Shown piece after piece: positions 46,981-57,590 of a DNA stretch of 64,000 nt. The notes under the pieces were generated by a model. The model saw nothing but the letters and a program-made list of their open reading frames with translations. It was not told where the DNA came from and did not search any database. Within the stretch, counting starts at the first letter, position 1, and the number at the start of each line of letters is the position of its first letter. The DNA is from Lytechinus variegatus (taxonomy: Eukaryota > Echinodermata > Echinoidea > Temnopleuroida > Toxopneustidae): positions 5,407,080 through 5,471,079 of the forward strand of contig NC_054748.1 of NCBI RefSeq assembly GCF_018143015.1, in the 5' to 3' direction. The translations under genes and the position numbers were made by a program.

Positions 46981-47717
46981 CACTGTGAAAAAATTGGGCA
47001 ATATTTTACCCAATATTTTGCCCAACGTTGGGCCGATAGTCAACCCTACCAACTATTGGGCAATATTTTACCCAACGTTGTTGGGGCATTAATGTGCCCA
47101 ACTGTTGGGTAATATTTTGAACTACATTTTGGGGGACATTTATTTGCCCAACTTTTTAATAAAGTTATTAACCCAACATCTGGGCAAGGCCTACACTCAC
47201 TTCGTGTACCTGGTCCGTGTCGATCCGGAGACCTTATCCGAAAGTGCTTTGCATGCACAATAACGCTGCATACAAGTTCAAGTGCATATCTCAAGTGAGT
47301 GAAGCAAAAACAAAACAGCGTCAGATATATGTCATGTATGTAGGCCTATTCTGAAAAATTCCTGACAAATTATGCTTAACGTAAAGTCCAAAATAAAAAA
47401 AATAAAAAAACGTTTAAGCAACTCATCTATGAAAGATTCAGCGAGGCTCCCCAGCCCCCAGTCATCTAGAAGCTCCTCCATATCTTATCGACCGTGTGTA
47501 GCATGCTGCAAGCGCAACTCGTGATCGTAAAGTTTCGAAACATTTACCACTCAGCAGGGCAATTACTAGCCCAACAATTGGACATCTGTATTTTGGCAGC
47601 GGCAGAGTAAAAATTTGCCTAAGTATTGGGCACATAATGCCCAACAAAACAATAACCAACGTATATATTACCCAACAAAAAAATGACCAACGTAAATTTA
47701 CTCTTTTTTTCACAGTG
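46981..47717. mobile_element. 737 bp MITE with CACTGTGAAAAAA ends
   Basis: Starts CACTGTGAAAAAA and ends TTTTTTTCACAGTG, flanked by TA on each side. The interior repeats TTGGGCAATATTTTACCCAA and CCCAACGTTGGG variants near both ends. No coding capacity. Confidence 0.8.
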
Positions 47718-48415
47718 TACTCAATTCCTACATGGATTGAACAGATAAATATAAAAATCATATAAAGAAACAATACCAAAAATTTAATAAAATCAGAAAA
47801 TATTATGATAACTTAAACATTTGCATTTTTCGATGAAACAGTTCATGGCATGTTTTCATAAATATTCAACTGAGCAAATTGATAATTCATAACTACACGT
47901 GTTCCATATGTACCTTATTACATGAAATTATGCTTATTCAAATTTTGTCGTCAAAGAAATGGATTGATAAAAGATTTAATGTATTGTGTATTCATTGCTG
48001 CCTGCTATTTTATATATTCTCGTATAGGAGACATATCACACACACATGTATGGATATATAAATAATTATGATTTCATGTAAAGAAAATAAGAACAGGAAA
48101 ACCAGGGACGTTACATCATCAGTCAACTTAATGAATATTCACGACGAAGTACAAATTACTGTTTTCACACAATATTGCTTAACTTTAACATTCAATAATT
48201 CAATAATTTCAATAACGTTATTTGTTATAAAAAATTGATGTATTTTTCAGCATTTGTCAGTGAATTTTGCTTTATTTATCAAGACATGATAATTTGCAGT
48301 CCAGAGTACCACTATATTCTATGTGAAATTTGTACAGTTGAATGGCAAAATAGGTTTGACTTTAACTTATTTGGAACATTTATACATAATAATAGTCATA
48401 TGCAACATTACCACT
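47718..48415. other. Unassigned AT-rich DNA
   Basis: No gene or repeat recognised. A 93-codon frame starting at 48235 runs into the SINE and is rejected as a gene. Confidence 0.35.
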
Positions 48416-48417
48416 TT

Positions 48418-48612
48418 AACACGGCGACCCTGATCAGGCACTCAAACATTCAAGACATTGCTTCCCAACGGATACCCATTTACTATACCTGGATGGAGAG
48501 AGGCAAATGTAGATAAACGCCTTGCCAAAGGATGCGAATGCTGTGGTGGGATTCCAACCCCGTACATTGAGGTTCAAAGTCCAGACTGAGCCACAACAGT
48601 CTACACCCCTAC
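48418..48612 (-). repeat. tRNA-derived SINE
   Basis: On the minus strand it has GTTGTGGCTCAGTCTGG (box A-like), GGGGTTGGAATCCC (box B-like), then CCTTTGGCAAGGCGTTTATC and AATGGGTATCCGTTGGGAAG. It ends with CCTGATCAGGGTCGCCG. The same body is found at 54530-54700 and 60780-61015. Confidence 0.8.
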
Positions 48613-48862
48613 ATGACATATTTTCAGAAAATTATTTCGCAATGTCATAATGCATTCATGTTTCACCGCAGCAATTAAAAGACTATCATGATTTATGTTT
48701 TCGTTTCAAGTATTTTGCCATCTTGTAATGTAACATAGGCGGATCCAGCTTTTGGCGAAAGGGGGGGCGCACTGCCGAGCGGCGCACATATTTTTGCACT
48801 TCACCGGCGCCAAAAAGAAAATGTTGAAAAAGAAAAAGGGGTAATGCCTGACCCTGTCAAAA

Positions 48863-48911
48863 CACGCACACACACACACACATGCATATATATATATATA
48901 TATATATATGA
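48863..48911. repeat. (CA)n(TA)n microsatellite
   Basis: A CA run followed by ATGCA and a TA run, inside the hAT-like element. Confidence 0.95.
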
Positions 48912-49584
48912 CTCATATCATATAGATATACATGACTCATGAGATAGAGACACATATTTCACCGACAAATTAATGCGAGCGCGAAGCGCGAGCTGAAATT
49001 TTTAAAGTATACTGACCTGAAAACAGGAAAAAGGTGCCTGTTTAGGACTGTTTGTAGTAACTCATGAGGAGGATACATATCTCACTACACAGATAATGCG
49101 AGTGCCGAGGCGAGCTGAAATTTACTTATATTCTGACCAGAAAGCTTGATATTCTAAGCATTCTTGGTACCAGCAATGATTAAGTTGGGTATCTAAAAAA
49201 AAAATGCGAGCGCGAAGCGCGAGCTTAAAATTTTGATATTCTGATCTGAAAACATTACAGTTTAATGTACGTTTTAATAAAGAACAAGATTATATCCAAC
49301 AAAAGATTATTGCAAATCGAAGCGGGAGTTCTTTTGAGGTTCAGAACTAAAAACGGGACATTCTATTCACCTATTTAATCATGAAAAGTATGGGGTTTTG
49401 CTACAGAAATGATGCGAGCGCGAAGCGCGAGCTGAAAAATTTTATGTTCCAATCTGATAATTTGAGCACGATTTTTAATAAAGAACGAGTTGTGTAGCTC
49501 AATCTCGTTTGCTGATTTCTGTGTAACATTACCATCTTATTGTTTTTGCACATGCGGAATTATTGGGGGAGGGCAAAACGATCA

Positions 49585-50200
49585 TTCTTGACCGCGGCGC
49601 CGATCTAGATTTGGTTAGCAATAGGCCCTTCTTCATTATTCTACCGGCGCTTATTTATTGAAATCAGGGGACGCTGATCATTCTTGACCGGCGCCGATTT
49701 AAATTTAGGTGGCGCCGGTTAAGACAAAGGCAGCGCCGATTTGTCTTGACCGGCGCCGATTTAAACAAGTAGTACTGATTATTTTTACCGACGTTACGTA
49801 AGATTCAGGCAGCGGCAATCCATAATCGACTGGCGCCGATCTAGAACCAGGTGGTGCTGATTATTCTTGACCAGCCCCGATTTAGATATAGGTGGCGCTG
49901 ATTATCCTTGATCGGCGCCGGTTAAGAACTCAGGCAGCGCCGATTTTTCTTTACCGGCGCCGATTTATAACCAGATGACGCCGATTGTTCTTGTCCAGCG
50001 TCGATTTAGATTTAGGTGGCGCTAATTATCCTTGATCGGCGCCGGTTAAGACTCTGGCAGTGCCGATTTTTCTTGACTGGCGCCGATTTATAACTAAATA
50101 GCGCTGATTATTCTTGTCCGGCGCCGATTTAGATTAAGGTGGCGCTGATTATTCTTGATTGGCGCCAGTTATATGCAGGCAGCGCACTGCTACCGGCGAA
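49585..50200. repeat. GGCGCCGATTTA tandem array
   Basis: About ten to twelve degenerate units of roughly 60 bp built from TTGACCGGCGCCGATTTA, then an 'AGGTGGCGCTGATTATT'-like segment. The palindrome GGCGCC is kept in most units while the spacers drift. It forms the interior of the element at 48734-50485. Confidence 0.85.
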
Positions 50201-50489
50201 GTTGTTGGGAAAAGGGTAGTTAAAAGAAAAAATAAGGAAGATGATATGCATATACGCTTTGCTGGGGATAGTCTTTCCTTTACTGTTGCTAATGTTATAT
50301 CAGTGTATAATTTTTTTTAAGCAGCGCCTTTTCCCTTTCTTTCCTTTATTTTTAATTTTTCAAGCGGCGCCTTTTCTTTCTTTTACTTTTTTTTAATTTT
50401 CTTTATTTTGAGCGGCGCCTTCGGCGCCGCTCAAATATTAGGGGGGGCGCGCGCACCCTGCGCACCCCCCCTGGATCCGCCGATGTGTA

Positions 50490-51300
50490 ATACTTCTTAA
50501 GACCAGCCATCAGCAAGGACTTGAGTCTATGCATTTTCCCCAATGTAAGACAGGGGCAGCGAAAGCGTTTTAAAGTTGGTGGGAGACACGAAATTATCAC
50601 ATTATGAAGAAGGGTATTTTACCCCAGTACCCCATACGTTTTACTGAAAAAGGCGTATTGTACCATTACATCTGGTTATGGCGTCGAGTCGGGCAATCGA
50701 GTATATCCGACCATTCGAGAAAAAGGTCCCCGATGAATATAATCCCGAAACGTCGGATCCAGTTTCCCCGATGTTTGGCGTAAATTATCGAATGGTCGTG
50801 TAAACTGTACCCAATATTCAGAGAATTTAGCTGGCCCTTTCCTCCGATGCGCAGGTTTAGCGATTGTCCGATCAGATGCGACGACCCGATGTGAGAACAA
50901 AAGCCGATGAAGCATGCCGCTATACCCAAGAAGCCCCTTCCCTCAGTCTCCAAGTTTTCTGCCATAGGAGAGTTTGCTTTCATATGATTTTTTTTTTTTT
51001 AAATCTATCTTCTTGTCAGATTCAGTAGTGTTCGCCACTGCTGACTTCCCTTGATTCCTACAATACACAATAACAACAATACAATCACCATCGTCTATGT
51101 TCTCTGCAAGTCATCAAATTCATATGAATAACCTAAGCAACGCATTTTGCAAATATTCAAGTCCGTCTTCAGGAAGATTGCAGCATAATCTATGTCTCAC
51201 ACGGTCATTTTTCATAATTCGGTTGTGATTAAGTGAGTGAAATATCGATTATGCTTCGAACAAGAGAAGCTTGTAATGCAGATCGTTACCCTCTACTTGC
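50490..51300. other. 3' flank of the death-domain gene, unassigned open frame
   Basis: A 105-codon minus-strand open frame (50983-50666, starting MKANSPMAENLETEGRGFLG) has mixed codon use unlike the surrounding repeats but no recognisable domain. It may be a retroelement relic. A second frame overlaps it. No polyadenylation signal could be assigned with confidence for the gene ending at 51305. Confidence 0.3.
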
Positions 51301-51304
51301 TGTT

Positions 51305-51489
51305 TTAATTATATTCATTTTGTTTTGCCTTTTCTTTCCTCTTATCGCTGTTCGAGTTTTTCCGCCCTTTGAGAGGGACGAGTGCTTCATACGTGTTCCC
51401 GTCTTCAAACACGCTGAAATTCGACCTCGGGACTTCGTAGATCTGTTCCGCAGTCGTTTCCTTACTACTTCCAGTGAATTTGAAGACAT
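51305..51489 (-). CDS. Death-domain gene, terminal exon
   Basis: Acceptor CTCTTCGATTGCAG; the exon enters in phase 1. It encodes VFKFTGSSKETTAEQIYEVP, then RSNFSVFEDGNTYEALVPLK and a basic tail, GRKNSNSDKRKEKAKQNEYN, before TAA at 51307-51305. The EQIYEVP segment resembles a tyrosine-based docking motif. Confidence 0.8.
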
Positions 51490-54400
51490 CTGCAATCGAA
51501 GAGAGACAGAGAGAGTGTGAACATGATCCACGTACAGTATGTTGCAAAGTCTATATAAAGAATCCCAAACGACGGCCATGTTTTGCTAGGCGTCCACTGT
51601 CCCGCACAAATTCACGCCAATTCAAAGGAGCGGTGGTGCCTAGAGTTGCTAATAAGGTGCCTACACATGACCTAATGGCGTGCAGTGGTACAAATCGCCT
51701 CTCATATGGCGTGCACGTGGTGGCGCTTAACGGCGCAAAATATTGAGTTTGGCGCGACAAAAATATCTAAATGTTTCAGAATTTAGTCGCGCCAAATTCG
51801 ATATTACGCAATGTTACAGTGTTACGCACCAACACGCGCCATCTTGATGGTAGTTTGAACCACTACCCGCCACTCGGTACCTCTCGCTATTGGCGCGAAC
51901 TGGCGCAAACTATAGTGCCACCCAATTGACTCCTAGCATCATGTCCCATCTACATTCCGGATGATGCATCAAAAAATGCAAAGTCTATGCGTTCAAGGTA
52001 ACTTGAAATTAAACATAGTAATGCACTTACCAGATGATTTGCTCTTGAACCAGCAGACAATGTCATTTAGCCTCCCTTTAAAGCTCTCTGCTGAGGGTGT
52101 CAAAACGGTGACATCCCCGTCGCTGAACGAGTGTCGCGGACGTGTCCGGTTCGTGGTAACAGCGCCACCCACGTTTGTTCTAATCTCAAATTGGCCGCCT
52201 TCGAAGAGAAACTTGCTGTATCGGTCGATTTCCTGGTCGATGCGCGTCAGCTCGCGCCGGACAACGTGGGTCAGGTCGTCTCGTTTCATTTCCTGGAAGA
52301 CAGAGATGAGGCGTACGAGTAGTGCTCGAGCTTTCTCACGGGGAGACGTCGACGGACAACAGGACGTCGCCGCCGGGCATGTGCCGAAGAAGAGGTGGAT
52401 GATGGAAAGTGGGGACTGGAAGTTGTAACGGTCGGACATCCTGTCAACCTAAGAAGGAAAGCACAAGAAAAAAGATGAATCAAGAGCGTAGGCTGGGATG
52501 CACTGGCGTGCACGTGCACCCTCCCGAAGAAATGTAGTCTTGTTCGAACGTCCGTGTAAGAATAAAAGCAAATTCAAATAGTAATGACGTCATCATCGGC
52601 TGCGCGTTGAAGCCGATTGGGACTTTCCTGCTACCACAAGGCTTGCCGCAGAGCAAAATTATGATTTTTACTATTCCTAATAGGCCTATTGTGCCAAACT
52701 TCAAATGAAATAATAACTTTTACATTCTATCTAAAATGCGATCATAAAAAATATGCATCGCATCGGTTCGCATAGTGAGCGCTAAGCTTTATGGCAAAGT
52801 AGTCGATATCAAGATGAATAACTTGTCATTCCTGTCTTAACTGAAGGATTCCAATAATAGTTAAGCTACCGCATTCAACAATTGAAAAGGTTATTGCTTA
52901 AAATACGTCATGTACAGAATAACTGCTAACCTGTTCCACTGATAGACCAATCTTGGTTGCGAAGGTCATCCAGTCTTTTTCGCTGGATCCAGTCATGGAA
53001 GCTTGCAGCATCAAGCAGAGTTCGGCGAGAGCTTTGTAGGACACGTAGATATCTTCAAAGCGGGCTTTCGCCGTGTCGGACTGTGCGTCATACGAGTTCA
53101 ACAGCACCACCGACTTCCGGTCGACGTCCGGAACAGGTTGCGGCGACACGGAGGTGCAATCTGATGATATCTGGGAGGAATGTAATGACATGGATGTTTG
53201 ACCGGATCCATCACTAGAGGGCGGGGTAACCACAGTTTGAGGTACAGTCAGCATTGGTAGACGTTTTGCAGATGCCCGTCCAAGTGATTGCTGTAGGCAA
53301 GATGTAAAAAATGAATGTTTCAAGTAGGTTCCCGTTGATCCACCGTATGCGCATTTCAATGCTACCGCTGCTTTGTGTGACACTTTGCCAAGGTCGTGAA
53401 GGAAGACTGATGAGGTCAGGTCCAATCCTACTTGACTTCAGTCATACTCGTTAATGTACCCGTCGACGTATGTCGACATTGATATCTGGCAGGGTCATGT
53501 AAATCATGCTGATGGAAGCGCGGATGATCACTGTTTTATAGCGGGAACCGTTACGAAATAGTATTGTAATTGTAATTAAACTGTATAAATGAAGTTGTAT
53601 TTTAGCACATACAGTGCTTGCATAATGACTGCACTACGATTGCTGATTTTTTTTTTGCAAATTTAAACTAGAAAATCAGCACTCGTACTGCAGTCACTAA
53701 ACCTGTCAAAATTATCTGAGCAAATGATACCTCACCCCTCCCCCTTTGTAAAATCCTGGAACAGCTTCTGCTTCAGAACATTTATATATATTGTCACCAA
53801 TGCTAGCTGTGGTGAAGACCTTGGACTATTCCAATAATCTTAACCAATGTGACGGGGTAGTTAGTCCAGTGTGTCAGTTAAGCGGACATGACTCTGACAG
53901 CAAATTGGAGAAAAACTTACACTTTGGAACTGGCCACTCTTTGCCACGGTGACGTCACCCACCAGCTGAACAAAAGTGGTGACGTCAGCATCCTGGTAGT
54001 TTGCTGAGGATCCCTCGTGGACGACAACCATGCACTGGACGAACGCATCGGCGGACATGAGGTTGGTGGTCGGATTTGACAGGGCAAAGGTCACAGAGGG
54101 TGGATACGGATCGGCGTAGTTAAACAGCTCGTCCGGTGTGAATTTCTGTCATGAAAATTGAGTGACTCGATAAGGACATGTTTGTATATCAATAACAATA
54201 ATAATATGCAACATTTATATACCGCTTAAATGTTTCTAAGCGTTGCATACTATTACATGCACTCACTTTGCCACCCTCGACCCAGGCGCTAAATGGGTAC
54301 CCGGAAATATGCGAAAGATTATATATTTCAAAATTTGCCAGCGCCATATATAATGAATACAAGGAACTCCTCAGGGAGTGGAAATTGTGCACTTTTCGTG

Positions 54401-57224
54401 TGGGATTGAAGTTTTAATAATGTGCTGTAAAGCACTTTGAGGTATTCTGGGAAAAGCGCTCTATAAAAATTGGCTATTATTAATTATTATTGTTATTGTT
54501 ATTATCATCATCATCATCATCGTTATTAACCCAGCCTTAGCACGGTTGCCCTGATCGGGCGCTCGAGCATTCAAGGAATTCCTTCTTACCGGGTACCCAC
54601 TGGCGACACCTGGGTGAAGAGTGGCAAATGTTCATGTATATAGATAAATGCCTTGCCACACCCACTCCTCCTTCCCTCAGGATCATTGCCAATGCAACAC
54701 TGCGTCTTCGTTTTAACCGATGATCGATGGTTTCGCACTCTTGATATTTTCTTCACGAGATACACTAACCTTGTTTAATCCGGTAACACGATATTTGCTC
54801 CTGCAAAAATATTGCTCCAAGGGGGTGTTTCACAAAGATTTAAGTATGACTTATTTCGCACTTAAATGCCGACGCGTACATGATACGCATTAGTGCGCGT
54901 CCTCATTACACGATCTGACCAATGCGGTCAAGCCTTTCATACCGTACGCAACTCGGTATTTAAGTGCGACTCTAAGTCATACTAAATCTTTGTGAAACAC
55001 CCCCAGGCTTAATTTCGTCTAAGATATAGGGTCAGGGTTGCGAAAAGATGTTATGTTACGTTTAGAGTAGGGTATAGTGTTAAACCCAGCGGTGAAGTTT
55101 GTCATTCCTGTGTGGAATTTATCTAGAGCGAAGCAATTGTTGCCTAGGCAAATGCCATGGAACCGTGTTTCATTATGGGGAAACCCCCAATCTACTTTTA
55201 TATAACCATTTTACATCAGGATGTCATCGACAACCATTGCAACGGAGTTTGGTAGTGTGGCTACATGATTGGGTTCATGGACCTATCCAAGGAGGATTAA
55301 TCCTATTGTTACTGGGGGTGCTGAGCATTGTCACAGCACCCCCAGTAACAATAGATAATCCTCCGTGGATAGGCCCATGGTTGGGTTTCCACTGCGCTTC
55401 AACCAGTGACTTGGAAGATTTCCGACCTGATGTGATAGGAGTTTTTCGCTTCCAACATCAGTGGCGTAGCTACGGGGGGGGGCCTGGGGGGCACGTGCCC
55501 CCCTGATATTTGGTGTGCCCCCCCAGGTGCCCCCCCAGGTGCCCCCCCAGAAAAAATTGGCAGAGCATAAAAAAAAAGAAAAAAAAGGAGAAAGAAGAAA
55601 GAAAAAGAAAAAGAAAAAAGAAGAGGAAAATAAGAGGAGGAAGACGAGTGAATGAAATAATGTGAGGGGAAGACTTGCAATTAAAAAAAAAAATCTTTTC
55701 ATGTTACAATATAAAATTTTTGCTGGCGCTTCGCGCCATAATTGCCTGTTCGATGGGATTCATATCTTGTTTAATAGGCTGATGTGGAGCAAGTTTTGTA
55801 GTCAATATGCAAAACATATTTGAGCTCGGACATCGAGCTTTCATTATTTTTTTTTTCATTTACAAATTTAAGTGCTCTGTAAAATGTCCGTTTTATGGTC
55901 TACATATCAGCATTTTAAGCTCACGCTGCGTGGTCACATTGTTTGATTTGCCAAGTTTATATTGTCTACATGTATTCCATAATGTTCCATTAAACAACTG
56001 ATGTATTCAGAATGGCCAGATTTTAGGTCTAAATATAAAACATGCGCGATAGCCTGCATGTTCTTTATATTATCCAGTTTTACATCAGAATGTCAATAAT
56101 TGTCTGCTCCGCTTCACGATCGCATTATTAATGATGCCCAATTGACTATATCCTATTTATGACTTACAAAATATGAATAGAGTGTCCCGCTTTTAGGTCT
56201 AAAATCTCAATTTCTTCCTCTTGCGCTTCGCGCTCGCATCAATTGTTTAGTTACATACTTATCCCATTAATTAATACAAAAAGTGCTTAGAATGACCATT
56301 TTATTTTAGGTCGGAATGTCAAAAAATTTGCTCGCGCTTCGCGCTCGCATTGTTAAAATATATACCGTCTTCGTGGGTAACTGTAAGCAGTCCTTAACAG
56401 GTCCCTTTTCGATAATGCTAGAACAGTTGATACAAATTTCTGTTCGCGCTTGGGGGTACATACGAATCTTGTTCAGGATCACACATAACATTGCCCAGAA
56501 AATTAAATTTTCAGGAAAAAATACATTAAAGTAAAAAAAAATCGCTCACGCTCGCACTTTTTATAAGGCTTATGAGATTATTTTATGTTTATGTTGTTTT
56601 ATAAGAATAAAACTAAGAAGTGACTGATATAGGTGAAGATAATTTCGGGCCCCGTCCCCTATTGGCGAAAGTCGATCGGATCTGCCCTTGTGGACACATA
56701 CACACACACCGGAAAAATGGCCGGTGCCCCCCCTGAAAAAGCAAGGACCCCCCAGTGCCCCCCCCCCCCCCCGGGGAAAAAATTCTAGCTACGCCACTGT
56801 CCAACATGCACGACGCCTCATCAAGAACAAATAATAGCTATTGTCAAATGCCCTTCCACAAAGCAGCATTTGTCGGAAATTTTGCATTTTTTTTCGTCAG
56901 CTACGAAACCTAGGACGAAATAGCTGTTCTGGTTCACAAATCTTTGACAAAGACCTATCACCAGATCATTGTGATTTGACTGGCATTTTCAATACATTTA
57001 CTAAGTTCTAGAATCTTTTCCAAATAACCTTAATTTTGGGAGTTTGGTCCCACCTTACCCTAAGCGATACTCACCGCGGTTGAACTAGTCTGGAGGATCC
57101 AAGATGTGTTCTTCAACTGACAGAATGACACCCAGATAGGTTGACCTGAAGACGTCTGGATGGACAGCGCCCTCACGTGGTCTAGCTTACGGAATGAGTC
57201 TCGCTTCTCTGATTCGATTACTCT
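51305..57224 (-). CDS. Death-domain protein gene, five 3' exons (partial)
   Basis: Exons 57224-57075, 54145-53921, 53290-52931, 52448-52031 and 51489-51305 have consensus splice sites and join without a stop into 445 residues plus TAA. Their total is 1338 nt. Phases at the junctions are 0, 0, 0 and 1. Residues ~230-315 match a death domain: EKDWMTFATKIGLSVEQVDR, then 'SPLSIIHLFF', then KARALLVRLISVF and MKRDDLTHVVRREL. The invariant-type DW and the final amphipathic helix are kept. The 'SP..II.LF' helix recalls UNC5 and NF-kappa-B-type death domains. Upstream residues 1-125 look beta-rich and 126-215 Ser/Thr/Pro/Gln-rich, and I do not recognise them. The tail has a YEVP tyrosine motif and a lysine-rich end. 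The 5' exons and start codon lie upstream, beyond 57.2 kb or outside the window. A signalling adaptor or regulator is likely, but the exact family is unknown. Confidence 0.75.
51490..52030 (-). other. Intron 4 of the death-domain gene
   Basis: Contains a short imperfect inverted repeat, TTTGGCGCGAC...GTCGCGCCAAA (about 51749-51797), and several 'TGGCGC' words. Nothing else recognised. Confidence 0.6.
52031..52448 (-). CDS. Death-domain gene, exon with second half of the domain
   Basis: The acceptor is GCTTTCCTTCTTAG at 52449-52450, chosen over a nearer CAG because only this one keeps the frame. The donor is CTGGTAAGTGC. It encodes VDRMSDRYNFQSPLSIIHLF, a Cys/Ser/Pro insertion, then LLVRLISVFQEMKRDDLTHV, then a C-terminal region ending GRLNDIVCWFKSKSS. 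The insertion between the third and fourth helices makes the domain longer than usual. Confidence 0.85.
52931..53290 (-). CDS. Death-domain gene, exon with linker and first half of the domain
   Basis: A 360 nt exon, phase 0/0, with acceptor TCTTGCCTACAG and donor CAGGTTAGC. The first two thirds are a Ser/Thr/Pro/Gln-rich linker (TVPQTVVTPPSSDGSGQTS). The end carries an amphipathic stretch (YVSYKALAELCLMLQAS) and the first death-domain helices, EKDWMTFATKIGLSVEQ. Confidence 0.85.
53291..53920 (-). other. Intron 2 of the death-domain gene with MITE fragment
   Basis: 53600-53705 is a decayed copy of the CACTGTAAAAAA MITE at 58192-58341 (TTTAGCACATACAGTGCTTG, AATTTAAACTAGAAAATCAG, CACTCGTACTGCAGTCA). 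Confidence 0.7.
53921..54145 (-). CDS. Death-domain gene, second exon found
   Basis: A 225 nt exon, phase 0/0, with acceptor TTTTCATGACAG and donor AGTGTAAGT. It encodes 75 residues from KFTPDELFNYADPYPPSV through AFVQCMVVVHEG and TTFVQLVGDVTVAKSGQFQS. It is probably a beta-rich fold of unknown family. Confidence 0.75.
54190..54700. repeat. SINE fragments in intron 1
   Basis: 54195-54310 is a minus-strand SINE tail (ATTTATATACCGC and GCGCTAAATGGGTACCCGG in complement). 54415-54530 is a plus-strand 3' tail (TAAAGCACTTTGAGGTATTC, TATAAAAATTGGCTATTATT) ending in ATT/ATC triplets. 54530-54700 repeats the SINE body GCACGGTTGCCCTGATCGGG and AAATGCCTTGCCAC. Confidence 0.75.
54831..55004. mobile_element. 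174 bp MITE, GGGGGTGTTTCACAAAG ends
   Basis: Inverted ends GGGGGTGTTTCACAAAGATT and AATCTTTGTGAAACACCCCC (one base differs), extended inward by AAGTATGACTTA/TAAGTCATACT. It lies in intron 1 of the death-domain gene. Target duplication not clear. Confidence 0.85.
55276..55380. mobile_element. 105 bp palindromic MITE with TTGGGTT duplication
   Basis: Nearly complete inverted repeat: CATGGACCTATCCAAGGAGG ... GGGGGTGCTG, a 10 bp loop, then CAGCACCCCC ... GGATAGGCCCATGG. TTGGGTT flanks it at 55269-55275 and 55381-55387. Confidence 0.85.
55459..56799. mobile_element. Non-autonomous hAT element, 1341 bp
   Basis: Perfect 14 bp terminal inverted repeats CAGTGGCGTAGCTA/TAGCTACGCCACTG and a perfect 8 bp target duplication TCCAACAT (55451-55458 and 56800-56807), diagnostic of hAT. 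Inside are G/C runs at the ends, a purine tract (55568-55690) and units with TTCGCGCTCGC motifs (56228, 56338) shared with 22190-22805 and 96-1524. It sits in intron 1 of the death-domain gene. No transposase. Confidence 0.9.
57075..57224 (-). CDS. Death-domain gene, most 5' exon found
   Basis: A 150 nt exon after acceptor ACATCAATACAG, with donor GCGGTGAGTATC. It encodes RVIESEKRDSFRKLDHVRAL, then SIQTSSGQPIWVSFCQLKNT and SWILQTSSTA. It begins in phase 0, so at least one earlier exon exists. Alternating hydrophobic residues suggest beta strands. Confidence 0.7.
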
Positions 57225-57590
57225 CTGTATTGATGTAATCAGATGAATGAATAGAATGTGTACTGGTTTTTCAAAAAGGAAAAACTACTGCCAATACATT
57301 GTCATTAGGCCTGTGTGCGCTAAGTATGGCCGTGAGAAGCTGCATGCCCATGATTTACCTTGGTGTGGCTGCTGCGTGTTCTCCTTAAGAAGCACCACAT
57401 TAAGAGTTCGTACATACCCCAAATAGGAGTAAAGTAAGTAAAATTACCTAATTTCTGTAGGGAAACCCGTTTTCGTACATATGAAGTTTTCCAGGACCGA
57501 AATCACCTTCATTTTTTTTCTTGTCAAATCTAAAACAACATATAATGATCCTGGCGCTAGGACAGGACCCACGAGTCCGAGGCCCGTGTT

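Larger units (their letters stand above)
48734..50485. mobile_element. Non-autonomous hAT-like element, 1.75 kb
   Basis: Termini CATAGGCGGATCCAG and CTGGATCCGCCGATG, with G/C runs just inside, as in the element at 96-1524. A TGTAA direct repeat flanks it (48729-48733 and 50486-50490), so the target duplication is not a clean octamer. The left half has GAGCGCGAAGCGCGAG units at ~100-118 bp spacing (48977, 49207 and 49414 intact, two degenerate between). The right half is a GGCGCC-rich tandem array. Confidence 0.75.

Noticed and set aside
51961..52428. 155-codon plus-strand frame
   Set aside because: Antisense shadow of the death-domain exon at 52448-52031, which has splice sites and domain similarity on the minus strand.
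52437..52440. Alternative CAG acceptor for the fourth death-domain exon
   Set aside because: Using it shifts the frame and gives a stop within about 35 codons. The CTTAG 8-10 bases upstream has the better pyrimidine tract and keeps the domain.
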